Source: Gemmatimonadota bacterium (GTDB lineage: Bacteria > Gemmatimonadota > Gemmatimonadetes > Longimicrobiales > Gaopeijiaceae). Taken from it: DNA of 64,000 nt. Positions 15,708 to 25,694 of the stretch are shown one piece after another; within the stretch, counting starts at the first letter, position 1; every line of letters begins with the position of its first letter. Location: positions 124,001 through 188,000 of the forward strand of contig JAJCZZ010000082.1 in NCBI GenBank assembly GCA_029262115.1, written 5' to 3'. A model generated the notes under the pieces. The model saw only the letters and a list, made by a program, of their open reading frames with translations, was not told the origin of the DNA and ran no database searches. Position numbers and translations under genes: made by a program.

Positions 15708-18700
15708 ATGCGCAACAGACTCCCGTGGCTTCCCGTCCTTCTCTTCCTCGGCGTCGGCACCGGCACGGCCGCCCCCGCCTCGGTCGCCGCCCAGAGCGGT
15801 CCGACCGCGGATCTCTCCGAGGTATTTGGTGATCTCAGCTACCGGAACGTGGGGCCGTCGCGTGGTGGGCGGGTCACGGCCGTCGCGGGCCATCGATCGC
15901 ACCCCTACACCTTCTATATGGGGGCGACCGGGGGCGGCGTGTGGAAGACGGAAGACTATGGGACCACGTGGTTCCCGATCTCGGACGGGTTCTTCCAGAC
16001 CGGTTCGATCGGCTCGATCCGAGTGGCTCCTTCCAACCCCGACATCGTCTACGTCGGAACGGGCTCCGACGGCATCCGCAGCAACGTCATCCTGGGTAAG
16101 GGGATGTACCGCTCGGACGATGCCGGCCGTACGTGGCGGCTGACGGGAATGGAGAACGCCGGTCAGATCGGCGCAGTTGAGATCCACCCGACCAACGCCG
16201 ATGTGGCCTACGCGGCCGCGCTCGGGAATCCGTGGGCTCCGAGCGAGGAGCGCGGGATCTATCGGACACGGGACGGCGGACGCTCCTGGGACCAGGTGCT
16301 GTTCACCTCGGACTCGGTCGGCGGTATCGACGTCGAGATCCATCCGACGAATCCGAACGTGATCTACGCCGCGATGTGGCGGGTGGAGCGGAAGCCGTGG
16401 ACGATCATTTCCGGGATGGAGGCCGCAGGAGAGGAAGACGGCATCTGGAAGTCGACGGACGGCGGCGACAGTTGGCGGATCGTCACGCGCGGCCTCCCCT
16501 CTGGGCTCATCGGGAAGATCGATCTAGCCGTAACGCCCGACGACCCTGACCGCGTCTACGCCGTGGTCGAGACCACGGATCCGGACGAGGGCTTGTACCG
16601 GTCCGACGACAGCGGTGAGAGTTGGCGGCTGGTCAGCAACCAGCGCGGCATCATGAACCGTCCGTTCTACTACACGAACGTCGATGCGGACCCCTCGGAC
16701 GCGGACAAGGTCTTCATCAACAACGAGGGCTTCTACGTTTCGACCGACGCCGGAGCCTCGTTCGAGCGGCAGTCCACCCCACACGGAGACAATCACGACA
16801 TCTGGATCAACCCGGACGATCCGGACATCTGGGTGCAGTCGAACGACGGCGGCGCCAATGTGACGTTGGACGGCGGACGGACGTGGTCGACGCAGCACAA
16901 TCAGCCCACGGCCGAGCTGTACTCGCTGGACATCGACGACCGCCACCCCTACTGGCTGTATGCCGGCCAGCAGGACAACACGACCATCATGGTGCCGTCG
17001 AACCCGCCGGAGGATGGATCACCGGGCGGGCACACGGCCCTGTGGCGGGACGTCGGCGGCTGCGAGACCGGACCCGCGGTGCCGAAGCCGGGCGATCCCA
17101 CCATCGTCTACAGCAACTGCAAGGGCCGCTTCGGGCGGTACAGCCACCTGACCGGCCAGGAGAAGCAGTACTACGTCGGCTTCCAGAACCTCTACGGGGT
17201 CAACCCGGCCGAGTTGAATTACCGGTTCCAGCGGGTGGTTCCGATCGAGGTGTCTCCCCACGATCCCAACGTCGTGTATCACGGCTCCCAGTTCGTCCAC
17301 AAGACGACGGACGAGGGCGTAACGTGGGAGACGCTGAGCCCCGACCTGACCGCCTTCCGCCCCGAGCGCCAGATGGTTTCCGGGGGACCGATCACCCGCG
17401 ATATCACCGGTGAGGAGCACTACTCGGTGCTCTACGCGATCGAGGAATCGCCGGTGGAGCCCGGGGTCATCTGGACGGGAGCCAACGACGGACCGGTCCA
17501 CGTGACCCGAGACGGTGGACGGAGCTGGACGGACGTGACGCCGCCCGATATGCCGGCCGAAGGACGGGTGCAGACCATCGACCCATCACCCCATCAGGCG
17601 GGTAAGGCGTACTTCGCGGCCTACCGGACGCTGCTCGGCGACTTCCAGCCGCTGATCTACCGGACGGAAGATTATGGACAGACGTGGACGCGGCTGACCA
17701 CCGGCAGCAACGGCATTCCGGCCGACTATCCCACTCGGGTCGTTCGCGAAGATCCGGAACGGGAAGGCCTGCTCTACGCGGGTACAGAGTACGGGATGTT
17801 CGTCTCGTTCGACGACGGGGCGACTTGGCGGCCGTTCCAGTTCAACCTGCCGGTCACGCCGATCACGGACATCAAGGTGAAGGACGACGACCTGGTCATG
17901 TCGACCATGGGCCGGGCGTTCTGGATCATGGACGACCTCACGCCCGTGCGCGCCTGGACGGAGATGGTGGCCGCGGCGGATGTGCATCTGTTCCAGCCTG
18001 CCGATGCGATTCGTGAGCAGCGCGGCGGCTTCTTCGGCTTCGGCGGTGCCGCTCCGGATCAGCCGCAGTGGTCTCCCGCCGGGGTTACCCTCGACTACTA
18101 CCTTCCCTCGAACGCCAGTTCGGTTCAACTGGAGATTCGCGGATCGGATGGGGTCGTCCGTTCCTACTCGGCCGAGGGTCCCGGAACGCGGACGGAGCAG
18201 GCGCAGGAGATGCGCGCGCCGTTCCAGCGCCAGACGGGCGCCCCGACGCTCGACGCGAGCGAGGGCGTCCATCGCTTCGTGTGGGATCTCACGGTGCCTG
18301 GGCCCGGAGGGGCCGCCCGTGGTGGGCCCATGGTCGTTCCGGGCGTTTACGAAGCTCGGCTGACGGTCGACGGTGCGACGCGCTCCAGAAACTTCCAGGT
18401 CGTGATGGACCCGCGGGTGGCTGCCGATGGTGTGACGGTGGCTGACCTTCGAGAACAGTTCGAGCTCGCCATGCAGATCCAGCAAGCCATGGAGGACGCG
18501 ACCGGCACGATCGACCGCGTCGAACAAGCCATGGAGCGCGCCGCGGACGGTTCGGCGGTGGACCGCGACCTCGAGGAGATCCTGGACGCCCTCGTGACGG
18601 ATCGGGAGATCTCGAGCTATCCGCAGCCGATGCTGGCCGATCAGCTTCGCTACCTGTACGGCAACACCACCCGGGCGGATCAGAAGCCAGGGCGCGACAT

Positions 18701-18782
18701 GTACACACGGCTGGAGGATCTTCGGACGGAACTGCGCATGCATCAGGAGCGGTTGCAGCGGTTGCTGCGCACGATTACGTAG
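15708..18782 (+). CDS. Secreted Asp-box (BNR/VPS10-sortilin-like) beta-propeller protein
   Basis: 1024 residues, starting at an ATG with AAGGA upstream and a signal peptide (MRNRLPWLPVLLFLGVGTG, ending SVAAQ). The body contains about eleven Asp-box turns of the S/T-x-D-x-G-x-x-W type (KTEDYGTTW, RSDDAGRTW, RTRDGGRSW, KSTDGGDSW, RSDDSGESW, VTRDGGRSW, RTEDYGQTW and others). This indicates two or more seven- to ten-bladed propellers as in sialidase/VPS10 proteins. A C-terminal helical tail (about 900-1024) follows. Such proteins are abundant in Gemmatimonadota and Acidobacteria; they are often annotated as glycosyl hydrolases, but no catalytic residues can be assigned here. Probably periplasmic or surface-exposed, with unknown substrate. 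Confidence 0.85.
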   Translation: MRNRLPWLPVLLFLGVGTGTAAPASVAAQSGPTADLSEVFGDLSYRNVGPSRGGRVTAVAGHRSHPYTFYMGATGGGVWKTEDYGTTWFPISDGFFQTGSIGSIRVAPSNPDIVYVGTGSDGIRSNVILGKGMYRSDDAGRTWRLTGMENAGQIGAVEIHPTNADVAYAAALGNPWAPSEERGIYRTRDGGRSWDQVLFTSDSVGGIDVEIHPTNPNVIYAAMWRVERKPWTIISGMEAAGEEDGIWKSTDGGDSWRIVTRGLPSGLIGKIDLAVTPDDPDRVYAVVETTDPDEGLYRSDDSGESWRLVSNQRGIMNRPFYYTNVDADPSDADKVFINNEGFYVSTDAGASFERQSTPHGDNHDIWINPDDPDIWVQSNDGGANVTLDGGRTWSTQHNQPTAELYSLDIDDRHPYWLYAGQQDNTTIMVPSNPPEDGSPGGHTALWRDVGGCETGPAVPKPGDPTIVYSNCKGRFGRYSHLTGQEKQYYVGFQNLYGVNPAELNYRFQRVVPIEVSPHDPNVVYHGSQFVHKTTDEGVTWETLSPDLTAFRPERQMVSGGPITRDITGEEHYSVLYAIEESPVEPGVIWTGANDGPVHVTRDGGRSWTDVTPPDMPAEGRVQTIDPSPHQAGKAYFAAYRTLLGDFQPLIYRTEDYGQTWTRLTTGSNGIPADYPTRVVREDPEREGLLYAGTEYGMFVSFDDGATWRPFQFNLPVTPITDIKVKDDDLVMSTMGRAFWIMDDLTPVRAWTEMVAAADVHLFQPADAIREQRGGFFGFGGAAPDQPQWSPAGVTLDYYLPSNASSVQLEIRGSDGVVRSYSAEGPGTRTEQAQEMRAPFQRQTGAPTLDASEGVHRFVWDLTVPGPGGAARGGPMVVPGVYEARLTVDGATRSRNFQVVMDPRVAADGVTVADLREQFELAMQIQQAMEDATGTIDRVEQAMERAADGSAVDRDLEEILDALVTDREISSYPQPMLADQLRYLYGNTTRADQKPGRDMYTRLEDLRTELRMHQERLQRLLRTIT

Positions 18783-18819
18783 GTCGTAGCGAGGTCGGGG
18801 GTCCAAACGGGGAGGGGTG

Positions 18820-19338
18820 ATGCGTGATGTGCTGCTGGACCTGTACGCGCACATGCAATGGGCGGACGCCAGGGTCTGGGAGGCCGTTCTCGGTAACGAG
18901 ACGGCCTCCGACGACCGTGCGTTGAAGGATCTCCTGGTGCACTTGCACCTCACGCAGCAGGCGTTCCTCGACACGTGGAAAGGGTGCCCGTTCGAGATGC
19001 TGGACAGCGATGCTTTCGATTCCGCCCACGCCACCATGGTCTGGGCGCGCGACGGGTTGGCACGAGTCTGCGGATATCTCACGGAGCGGTCGCCCGCGGA
19101 GCTTGCCGAGCCGATGATTGTGCCCTGGGCGCACTACTTTGCGCCCGAGGGTCAGAAGGCCGGAGCTACCACGCTGGGGGAGACCATGCTCCAGGTCGCG
19201 CTGCACAGCGCCCACCACCGCGCCCAGGCGAACCGGCTTCTGCGTATCGCAGGCGCCGAGCCCCCTCTCGTCGACTACATCGGGTGGCTGTGGGCCGGCC
19301 GGCCCGACCCGCGATGGCGGGCGGCCGAGGGGTCGTAG
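18820..19338 (+). CDS. DinB/YfiT-like four-helix metalloprotein
   Basis: 172 residues. ATG chosen after GGAGG; a GTG three bases earlier is also in frame. The protein is helical, with HLHLTQQAFLDTW in the second helix and HSAHHRAQANRLLR near the C terminus, giving the three-His metal site of the DinB superfamily. It ends with YIGWLWAGRP. Members are thiol-dependent or metal-dependent transferases of mostly unknown function. It follows the Asp-box gene by 37 bases in the same direction. Confidence 0.85.
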   Translation: MRDVLLDLYAHMQWADARVWEAVLGNETASDDRALKDLLVHLHLTQQAFLDTWKGCPFEMLDSDAFDSAHATMVWARDGLARVCGYLTERSPAELAEPMIVPWAHYFAPEGQKAGATTLGETMLQVALHSAHHRAQANRLLRIAGAEPPLVDYIGWLWAGRPDPRWRAAEGS

Positions 19339-19391
19339 GGGAAGCGACTTCCAGTCCGGGATGGGGAAGGCGACCTCCAGCACGGGGCCTT

Positions 19392-19415
19392 GTATTGTAC
19401 TCAACGATACAATAC
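19392..19415 (+). promoter_or_regulatory. Palindromic operator of PadR 3
   Basis: Perfect inverted repeat GTATTGTA - 8 bases - TACAATAC, 60 bases before the PadR 3 ATG. An AT-rich patch in GC-rich DNA between the DinB stop and PadR 3. Its position and symmetry suggest autoregulation of the padR-ADOP 3 operon. Confidence 0.7.
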
Positions 19416-19475
19416 GATATGTGCATCGCGCATGCGGGCGGCACGTCACCCCGCCATCCCCCTACCGGACTCACA

Positions 19476-19811
19476 ATGGGCGACGCAGTCGAGCCTCTGT
19501 CCCGCCACAGATTCCACATTCTGGTGGCGCTGGCCGGTGAGGACCTCCACGGATCAGGAATCGTGCGAGACGTCCTCGGGCAAACGGAGGGGGTCCTGCG
19601 CCTCTGGCCGGCGACGCTGTACGGCACCCTGGATGAGATGGAGTCCTCGGGTCATATCCGTGAGTTGAAAGGCGCGGACAGGCCTGCGGGTGTGAGCGAG
19701 CGGCGGAGGTACTACCGGATCACGCGAGAGGGGCGGCGGGTCCTCTCCACGGAGGCCCAGAGGCTCGCGGCTATGGCCGGTGTGGCTGAGCAGCGACTCC
19801 GAGGAGTGTGA
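19476..19811 (+). CDS. PadR-family regulator 3, paired with ADOP 3
   Basis: 111 residues from ATG 19476; the open frame extends upstream through the DinB gene, but only the C-terminal part is coding. Motifs HRFHILVALAGEDLHGSGIV, EGVLRLWPATLYGTLDEM and the wing RRRYYRITREGRRVLSTEA place it in the same class as PadR 2. The next start, a GTG, lies four bases after its TGA, so regulator and permease are one transcription unit. A 24-bp palindrome precedes the gene. The ligand is unknown. Confidence 0.9.
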   Translation: MGDAVEPLSRHRFHILVALAGEDLHGSGIVRDVLGQTEGVLRLWPATLYGTLDEMESSGHIRELKGADRPAGVSERRRYYRITREGRRVLSTEAQRLAAMAGVAEQRLRGV

Positions 19812-19815
19812 CGAC

Positions 19816-22470
19816 GTGAGGACTCCCTGGATTTGGCGCGCGGCGCTGCGGCTCCTGCCGCCCGAATTCCGAGCGCGCCACGAAGACGACATCGGGCGGG
19901 TGATCGAGTGGCACCTCGAAGGGAAGGGCGCGATTGGTCGCCCGGCGGTGTGGGCCCGGGCGGTCGCGGACACGGTGGTGGCTGCGGTCCGCATGCGGCG
20001 GGCGGCGCGGAGACTGGACAGGGCGGAGGGGATGACGATGGATCGTGTGTTCCAGGACGTGGGATTCGCCGTCCGGGCGCTGCAACGCCGGCCCGGTTTC
20101 ACGGTGCTCGCGGTACTTACCCTCGCAGTCGGTATCGGCGCGAACACCGCCATCTTTTCCGTGGTGAACGGTGTGCTCCTCCGGCCTCTGCCGTACCTGG
20201 CGGCTGACCGGATCGGAATTCTGTGGCACGAGTTCGGCGACGGTGCCCAGAAGCTGCCCGCGGTCCATCCGCTCGACGTCCGGGACTACCGGGACCGGAG
20301 CGAACTGTTCGAGACGTTCACCATGGCGACCGGTCGGGAGATGATTCTCGGAGAGTCCACCGATCCCGAGGTGGTGGACGTCGGACTCGTCGAGGCCGGT
20401 TTCTTCGAGTTCTTCGGGACGGCCGCCGAGCACGGGCGGACGTTCACGCCCGAGGAGGACGTCGCCGGCGCCGTACCAGCGGCCGTACTCAGCCATCGAC
20501 TGTGGGTCCGGAGGTTTGGCGCCGATCCGGCGGTGGTCGGGTCGGCCGTGCCTCTGGCGGGCGGGACCATAGATGTCGTGGGCGTCCTCCCCGAGGACTT
20601 CCGTCTTCGACTGCCCAGCGAGGCATTTCTCCTTCGGGATGCAGAGCTCTGGCTGTCCCTTCGACTCGACCCCGCCCGTACTCCGCCGCGTAACTTCACC
20701 GGCTTTACCGGATTCGGACGCCTCGAGGAAGGGGTGACGTTTGCCCAGGCCCAGAGCGAGGTCGAGTCGCTGGCCGCCCGTCTCAAAGAGGAGCATCCGG
20801 AGCACGCTGCTTCCAAGCTGGTCGCCCGCATCGAGCCCCTTCAGGCGGACATTGTGAAGGGCGCCGATCGGACCATCCTGCTGCTGTTCGGGGCCGTGGG
20901 CTTCGTCCTGCTAATCGCCTGTGCCAACGTCGCGAATCTGGTGATGGTGCGGGGGCAGAGCCGGTCTGCCGAGCTGGCCCTTCGGAGCGCGCTGGGGGCC
21001 GGGAAGGCAGGCCTTGCACGACTGGTCCTCGTGGAGAGCGCCCTGCTTGCCACGGCCGGGTCAGTCCTGGGCCTCCTGCTCGCGTGGGGTGGAATCGAGG
21101 TGCTCACGACCCTGGGACAGGGTAGCGTGCCCTTGCTGGATGCGGTCCGCCTCGACGGCCCCGTACTCGCGTTCGCGGCGGGTGCCGGGGCGCTGGCGGC
21201 AGCCCTGTTCGGACTGGTTCCGGCGCTCAGCGCCGCCGGCCGGGATCCGGCCGCTGAACTTCACGGGGCGGGCCGCGGAGGCGAGAGCCGGAGGCGTCAG
21301 CGGGTGAGAAATGCGCTCATCGTGGTCGAGGTTGCGGCCAGTCTGGTTCTGATGGTGGGCACCGGGCTCATGATCCGCACGGTCATGGCGCTGGGCGAGG
21401 TCGATCCGGGCTTCGCCATGGAGGGGGCGATGACCTTCCGCACGAACCTCCCGATCGGTTCGTTCCCGGACGGTGAGTCGCGGCGGGTGGCCCAACAGGA
21501 ACTGATCGAGGGACTGGAGGCGCTCCCTGGAGTCCGACGGGCGGCGGTGGTCAGCCAGTTACCGCTGACCGGCTCCGGTCCGCTACAGCCCTACGCGTAC
21601 GACGAGGAGACTGCCACAAATTGGGAGAGCGTGACCGCCGACCAGCGGTGGATTTCGCCGGGCTTCTTCGACGCCATCGGCGCCCGCCTCGTGGAGGGGC
21701 GAACCTTCACCGGACAGGGGGAGGTGGACGGCGGGACCATCGTGATCGACGACCGGCTGGCACAGAGGGCGTTCCCGGGGCGAAGCGCGGTCGGAGAGCG
21801 CCTGCAGGTGAATCCCAACGATGCACCCGAGGAGGTCCGGTATGCGTCGGTCGTCGGCGTCGTCGAGCACCTCCGGCTGCACGATCTCAGCCAGCCCCAT
21901 CTGACCCAGATCTGGTTCGCCCAGACGGCGGGTATCCGATTCAGCATGGTGGTCCGCACCGACGGTGACCCGGAGGCTCTGGCGCCCGAGATCCGGACTC
22001 TGATGGGCCGGCTGGCTCCGGGCGCTCCCGTGGAAGACATGCGTGGTCTCGACCAGTTGGCCTCCGCTTCGCTCGCTCCTGAGCGCCTCACGCTCGCCTT
22101 GATGACCGGCTTCGGCGTCGTGGCGCTCCTCCTCGCGTCCGTTGGCATCTACGGTGTGCTTTCGTTCGCGGTGTCACAGCGGACCCGGGAGATCGGCGTG
22201 CGGATGGCCCTTGGCCAGGCGCCTGAAGCAGCGCGCCGCAGGGTCCTGTCGCAGGGCGCGCGGCTCGTGGCGGTCGCGCTGGTGTTGGGGTTGGGTGCGG
22301 CGGTTTTCCTGAGTCGGACGGCCGCAGATTTACTGTATGGGGTGGAGCCGGTGGACCCGATCACGTACCTGATCACGAGCGCCGTGCTCGGTGGCGTCGC
22401 GATGCTCGCGTGTTGGGTGCCGGCCGTGCGGGCGACCCGGGTGGACCCGGTCACCGCGCTGAAGGGATGA
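19816..22470 (+). CDS. ADOP-type permease 3
   Basis: 884 residues from a GTG (VRTPWIWRAALRLLPPEFRA). The N-terminal LRLLPPEFRARHEDDIGRV domain belongs to the same class as ADOP 2 and 4. After a linker (MDRVFQDVGFAVRALQRRPG) come TM1 with VGIGANTAIFSVVNGVLLRP, the periplasmic MacB-like core domain and TM2-8. Cytoplasmic motifs ELALRSALGAG and EIGVRMALGQ are present, and the protein ends RATRVDPVTALKG. No ATPase partner. It is followed in the same direction after 67 bases by a small secreted NTF2-like protein that could be part of the same transcript. Confidence 0.85.
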   Translation: MRTPWIWRAALRLLPPEFRARHEDDIGRVIEWHLEGKGAIGRPAVWARAVADTVVAAVRMRRAARRLDRAEGMTMDRVFQDVGFAVRALQRRPGFTVLAVLTLAVGIGANTAIFSVVNGVLLRPLPYLAADRIGILWHEFGDGAQKLPAVHPLDVRDYRDRSELFETFTMATGREMILGESTDPEVVDVGLVEAGFFEFFGTAAEHGRTFTPEEDVAGAVPAAVLSHRLWVRRFGADPAVVGSAVPLAGGTIDVVGVLPEDFRLRLPSEAFLLRDAELWLSLRLDPARTPPRNFTGFTGFGRLEEGVTFAQAQSEVESLAARLKEEHPEHAASKLVARIEPLQADIVKGADRTILLLFGAVGFVLLIACANVANLVMVRGQSRSAELALRSALGAGKAGLARLVLVESALLATAGSVLGLLLAWGGIEVLTTLGQGSVPLLDAVRLDGPVLAFAAGAGALAAALFGLVPALSAAGRDPAAELHGAGRGGESRRRQRVRNALIVVEVAASLVLMVGTGLMIRTVMALGEVDPGFAMEGAMTFRTNLPIGSFPDGESRRVAQQELIEGLEALPGVRRAAVVSQLPLTGSGPLQPYAYDEETATNWESVTADQRWISPGFFDAIGARLVEGRTFTGQGEVDGGTIVIDDRLAQRAFPGRSAVGERLQVNPNDAPEEVRYASVVGVVEHLRLHDLSQPHLTQIWFAQTAGIRFSMVVRTDGDPEALAPEIRTLMGRLAPGAPVEDMRGLDQLASASLAPERLTLALMTGFGVVALLLASVGIYGVLSFAVSQRTREIGVRMALGQAPEAARRRVLSQGARLVAVALVLGLGAAVFLSRTAADLLYGVEPVDPITYLITSAVLGGVAMLACWVPAVRATRVDPVTALKG

Positions 22471-22537
22471 AGCGGAAAGCGCAGCGTATCGGTGATCATC
22501 AGTGGATTCACGACCAAAAAAATGAGGGAGAATTGCA

Positions 22538-23017
22538 ATGCGGATGAAGAGGGGTAGTGCGCGGGTGGCGAACATGGAAGCGGCGTTTGTCGCGGGCATG
22601 TTGCTCACTGCGGCGGTGGCTCCGACGGGGACGTGGGCCCAAGCCACTCCGGACGAGGCAGGAGTCCGGCGCGCCGCGCTGGACTACCTCGAGGGCTTCT
22701 ACGAAGGCGACGACTCCAAGCTGCGGCGCAGCGTCCACCCGACCGTGGACAAGTTCGGCTACTACCGCGCCGCGGCCGATGAGCCGTATCAGCGGGTCCC
22801 GATGTCCTTCGAAGCGATGTTCGAGTTCGCGGAGAACGTGCGCGCCGGTCGCGGCACGCCGCCGGCCGGAGCGCCCAAGGAGGTCATCCCTCTGGATATC
22901 CAGGACCAGACCGCCGTCGTGAAGATCATCGCCTGGTGGGGTCAGGACTACCTCCAGATGGCTCGGATCGACGGCCGCTGGATGATCGTCCACGTTCTGT
23001 GGCAGTCTCTGGAGTAG
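22538..23017 (+). CDS. Secreted NTF2-like (lumazine-binding-like) protein
   Basis: 159 residues with a good ribosome binding site (GAGGGAG, 7 bases before ATG) and a signal peptide ending near TWAQA. The mature part (EAGVRRAALDYLEGFYEGDD, KLRRSVHPTVDKFGYYR, QTAVVKIIAWWGQDYLQMAR, GRWMIVHVLW) matches the SnoaL/NTF2-like cone fold seen in Lumazine_bd_2-type proteins. Exported; function unknown. It lies between the convergent ADOP 3 and ADOP 4 genes, with only 15 bases to the ADOP 4 stop. Confidence 0.75.
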   Translation: MRMKRGSARVANMEAAFVAGMLLTAAVAPTGTWAQATPDEAGVRRAALDYLEGFYEGDDSKLRRSVHPTVDKFGYYRAAADEPYQRVPMSFEAMFEFAENVRAGRGTPPAGAPKEVIPLDIQDQTAVVKIIAWWGQDYLQMARIDGRWMIVHVLWQSLE

Positions 23018-23032
23018 CCGCCTGGCTCGTTT

Positions 23033-25690
23033 CTAGTCGTCTCGAAGCGCGGTTGCCGGTGCGATCCGGGAGGCGCGTCGGGCTGGCACGAGCGTCGCGA
23101 CCGCGACGACCGCCAACAGGAGTGCCGTGACCGAAAGGAGCGTCAAGGGGTCGTACGGGCGGATGCCATAAAGCAGCGACGAGAGCGCCCGGCCGGCGTA
23201 CCACGCTCCACCGAGGCCGACCACCACCCCGAGCACCGCGGGTGCAACTCCCTGCCGCATGACCATGCCCACCACGTTGCCTTCCCCCGCGCCCAGCGCC
23301 CGGCGGATGCCGATTTCGCGGGCCCGCTGGCTCACAGTATAGGCCACTACGCCGTAGAGACCGACCCCGGCCAGCAGAAGGGCAAGGCCGGAAAACACGG
23401 TCAGGAGGGTGAGGTAGAAACGTGTGTCGGCACTCGCGCGGGCGATGGCTTCGGCCAGCGACTCCATGCCGGTAGGCGCGATCTCCGGATCGAGCGACGC
23501 CAGGGCCCGCCGTGCGGCCGGGAGTGCGCTGGCACCTCCGTTTCCACGTCTGATCGTGAAGTACACCACGTTGCTCCCGAACTGAGCGTTCGGGAGGTAG
23601 ACAGCTGGAACTTCGGGTTGTGTGGACTCACGTCCGCGCACATCGGCCACCACTCCGACGACCGTCCACGTCGGTTGCTCGTCGAAGCCCCAACTCATGG
23701 GAAGGTCGAACCTCCGTCCGATCGGGTCCGTGTCCGACATGTGCGCGCGCACGGCGGCCTCGTTCAGCACTGCCACCGCCGGAACGTCGGCGCGATCGGA
23801 CGGGTTGAACCATCGCCCGGAGACGAGCTTCAGCCCGAGTGCGTCGAGATAACCGGGGCTGACTGGCCGCACACTTACGCCCGGTTGGTCGGGCTCGTCG
23901 ACGGGGGGCCGATCCGGGAACGACATACCGGTTCCGATGGAGCCACTGCTGAAGGGTACGCCGAAGCCGTGGCCGACAGCGGTGACCCCGGGGATGGCCG
24001 AAAGGCGGTCTTCCAGCTCGTCGAAGAACTGGAGCGCGCCCTCGGTGTCGTATCGACTCTCGGGCGCGGAGATCCGGAAGCGCTCGACCCCGTCCGGTCG
24101 GAAGCCAAGGTCGACCGAGCGCATCTCCTGAAGCGTGCGGAACATCAGCCCCGCACCGAGGAGGAGCGTTAACGACAGACTGACTTCTCCGGCCAGCAAA
24201 AGTCCACGGGACAGGCCGGCTCGGTGGTGGCCGGAGCCCCGCTCCGCCGAGCGCAGGGTGGTGGCCACCGACGTGCTCGCAGCGCGCCGAGCTGGCATGA
24301 CGCCGAACAGCACCGCGACGAAGACCGTCAGGGCCAGACCGAACGCGACGGATGTACCGTCGAGACCGATCTCGTCCGCCCGAGGAAGGTCGCTCGGTGC
24401 GAGTGCCGTGAGTGCCTCGACTCCGAGCGCCGCCAGAATGAGTCCCGCCGCGCCCGCGAAGCCCGCGAGCACGAGCGCCTCGGCAAAGAGCTGCCGGACA
24501 AGTCGCCCTCCGCTCGCGCCCAGCGCGGACCGCACAGCCAACTCCCCGGTCCGGCCAGCCGCCCGCACTGCCATCAGGTTGGCCACGTTGGCACACGCGA
24601 TGAGCAGAACCATCCCAACAGCGGCCATCAAGATGAACAGCGCGGTCTGTACGTCGGCCACGAGGTACTCGTGCATCGATTGGAGGTCTGTACCGTCATC
24701 TCGGTGGCTGTCCGGGAACTCCTCGGAGAGCGCCCGATCCACCCCCGCGAGGCGCTGCTCGACCGCCTCCGCCGTGGAGCCGGAAGGGAGGCGACCGACG
24801 GCCCGCATGATGTTGCACCCGTGACCGCAGTCGGACACGTCGTGGCGCCGGGGCACCCAGGCCTTCGTGTTGTCGGGGAAGCGGAAGCCTGGCGGGGCCA
24901 CCCCCACCACCTCCCAGGCCTCGCCGTTGAGTTCGATCAACTCTCCCACGGCGTCCGGGCGGGCGCCGAGCCGGCTCTGCCAGAAGTCGCGGGACACGAC
25001 GGCCACGCGTGGTCCGTCCGGGACATCATCGTCCTCCGTGAGGTCGCGCCCGAGGATCGGAGCGACGCCGAAGACGGACAGCAGCCCGTGTGTAACACGT
25101 GCGATCTCGATGACCTCGGGGTCACCAAGGCCGGTAAGTGTCGGCCGGGAGCCCGCGTACCCCGCCAGGTCGAAGCCCGGGGCTGCGCCGCGCCACGCCG
25201 CGATGTCCGGATGGTCGACCGTGTTGCTCCGACCTCCGCGCGCGATGTCCGTCTTCCACAGCACCACGACTCGCTCGGAGTCGGGATAGGGAAGCGGGGT
25301 CAGCAGGACGCCATGCACTACGCTGAACAGAGCCACCACGGCGCCGATGCCGAGCGCCAGCGTCCCGGCGGCCGCAGCCGTGAAGCCAGGTCGACGCACC
25401 AGGTTACGCGCACCGAGTCTCAAGTCCTGAAACCATCCACCCATCGACATTCTCTCCCCACCTCTTGGTGTCATCGTGATCGTGCGGGCCCATTCCTTCG
25501 GCACTTCGGTGGCCAGATCTCCCAGGACCTCCAACCAGATCCGCGTCCGGGCCGCAGCGCCCCGACCTTCCTCCTCCAGCCGGGTCGCGAGAAGCTCTGT
25601 CATGTCCGCACCGAACTCGCGCCGGAACGCGGGTGGGAAGGTGAGCAGGAGCAATCGGTAGAGACGAACTCCGCGTTTGGTATCGCGCAT
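23033..25690 (-). CDS. ADOP-type permease 4
   Basis: 885 residues. The ATG at 25690 (MRDTKRGVRLYRLLLLTFPP) begins four bases after the PadR 4 stop. The N-terminal LLTFPPAFRREFGADMTELL domain is of the same class as ADOP 2 and 3. Membrane and periplasmic layout is as in the others, with LGIGAVVALFSVVHGVLLTP after TM1, motifs ELAVRSALGAS and EIGIRRALGAG, and the C terminus ARRASRIAPATALRDD. No ATPase or adaptor is encoded nearby. Co-transcribed with PadR 4. Confidence 0.85.
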   Translation of the reverse strand: MRDTKRGVRLYRLLLLTFPPAFRREFGADMTELLATRLEEEGRGAAARTRIWLEVLGDLATEVPKEWARTITMTPRGGERMSMGGWFQDLRLGARNLVRRPGFTAAAAGTLALGIGAVVALFSVVHGVLLTPLPYPDSERVVVLWKTDIARGGRSNTVDHPDIAAWRGAAPGFDLAGYAGSRPTLTGLGDPEVIEIARVTHGLLSVFGVAPILGRDLTEDDDVPDGPRVAVVSRDFWQSRLGARPDAVGELIELNGEAWEVVGVAPPGFRFPDNTKAWVPRRHDVSDCGHGCNIMRAVGRLPSGSTAEAVEQRLAGVDRALSEEFPDSHRDDGTDLQSMHEYLVADVQTALFILMAAVGMVLLIACANVANLMAVRAAGRTGELAVRSALGASGGRLVRQLFAEALVLAGFAGAAGLILAALGVEALTALAPSDLPRADEIGLDGTSVAFGLALTVFVAVLFGVMPARRAASTSVATTLRSAERGSGHHRAGLSRGLLLAGEVSLSLTLLLGAGLMFRTLQEMRSVDLGFRPDGVERFRISAPESRYDTEGALQFFDELEDRLSAIPGVTAVGHGFGVPFSSGSIGTGMSFPDRPPVDEPDQPGVSVRPVSPGYLDALGLKLVSGRWFNPSDRADVPAVAVLNEAAVRAHMSDTDPIGRRFDLPMSWGFDEQPTWTVVGVVADVRGRESTQPEVPAVYLPNAQFGSNVVYFTIRRGNGGASALPAARRALASLDPEIAPTGMESLAEAIARASADTRFYLTLLTVFSGLALLLAGVGLYGVVAYTVSQRAREIGIRRALGAGEGNVVGMVMRQGVAPAVLGVVVGLGGAWYAGRALSSLLYGIRPYDPLTLLSVTALLLAVVAVATLVPARRASRIAPATALRDD

Positions 25691-25694
25691 CCGG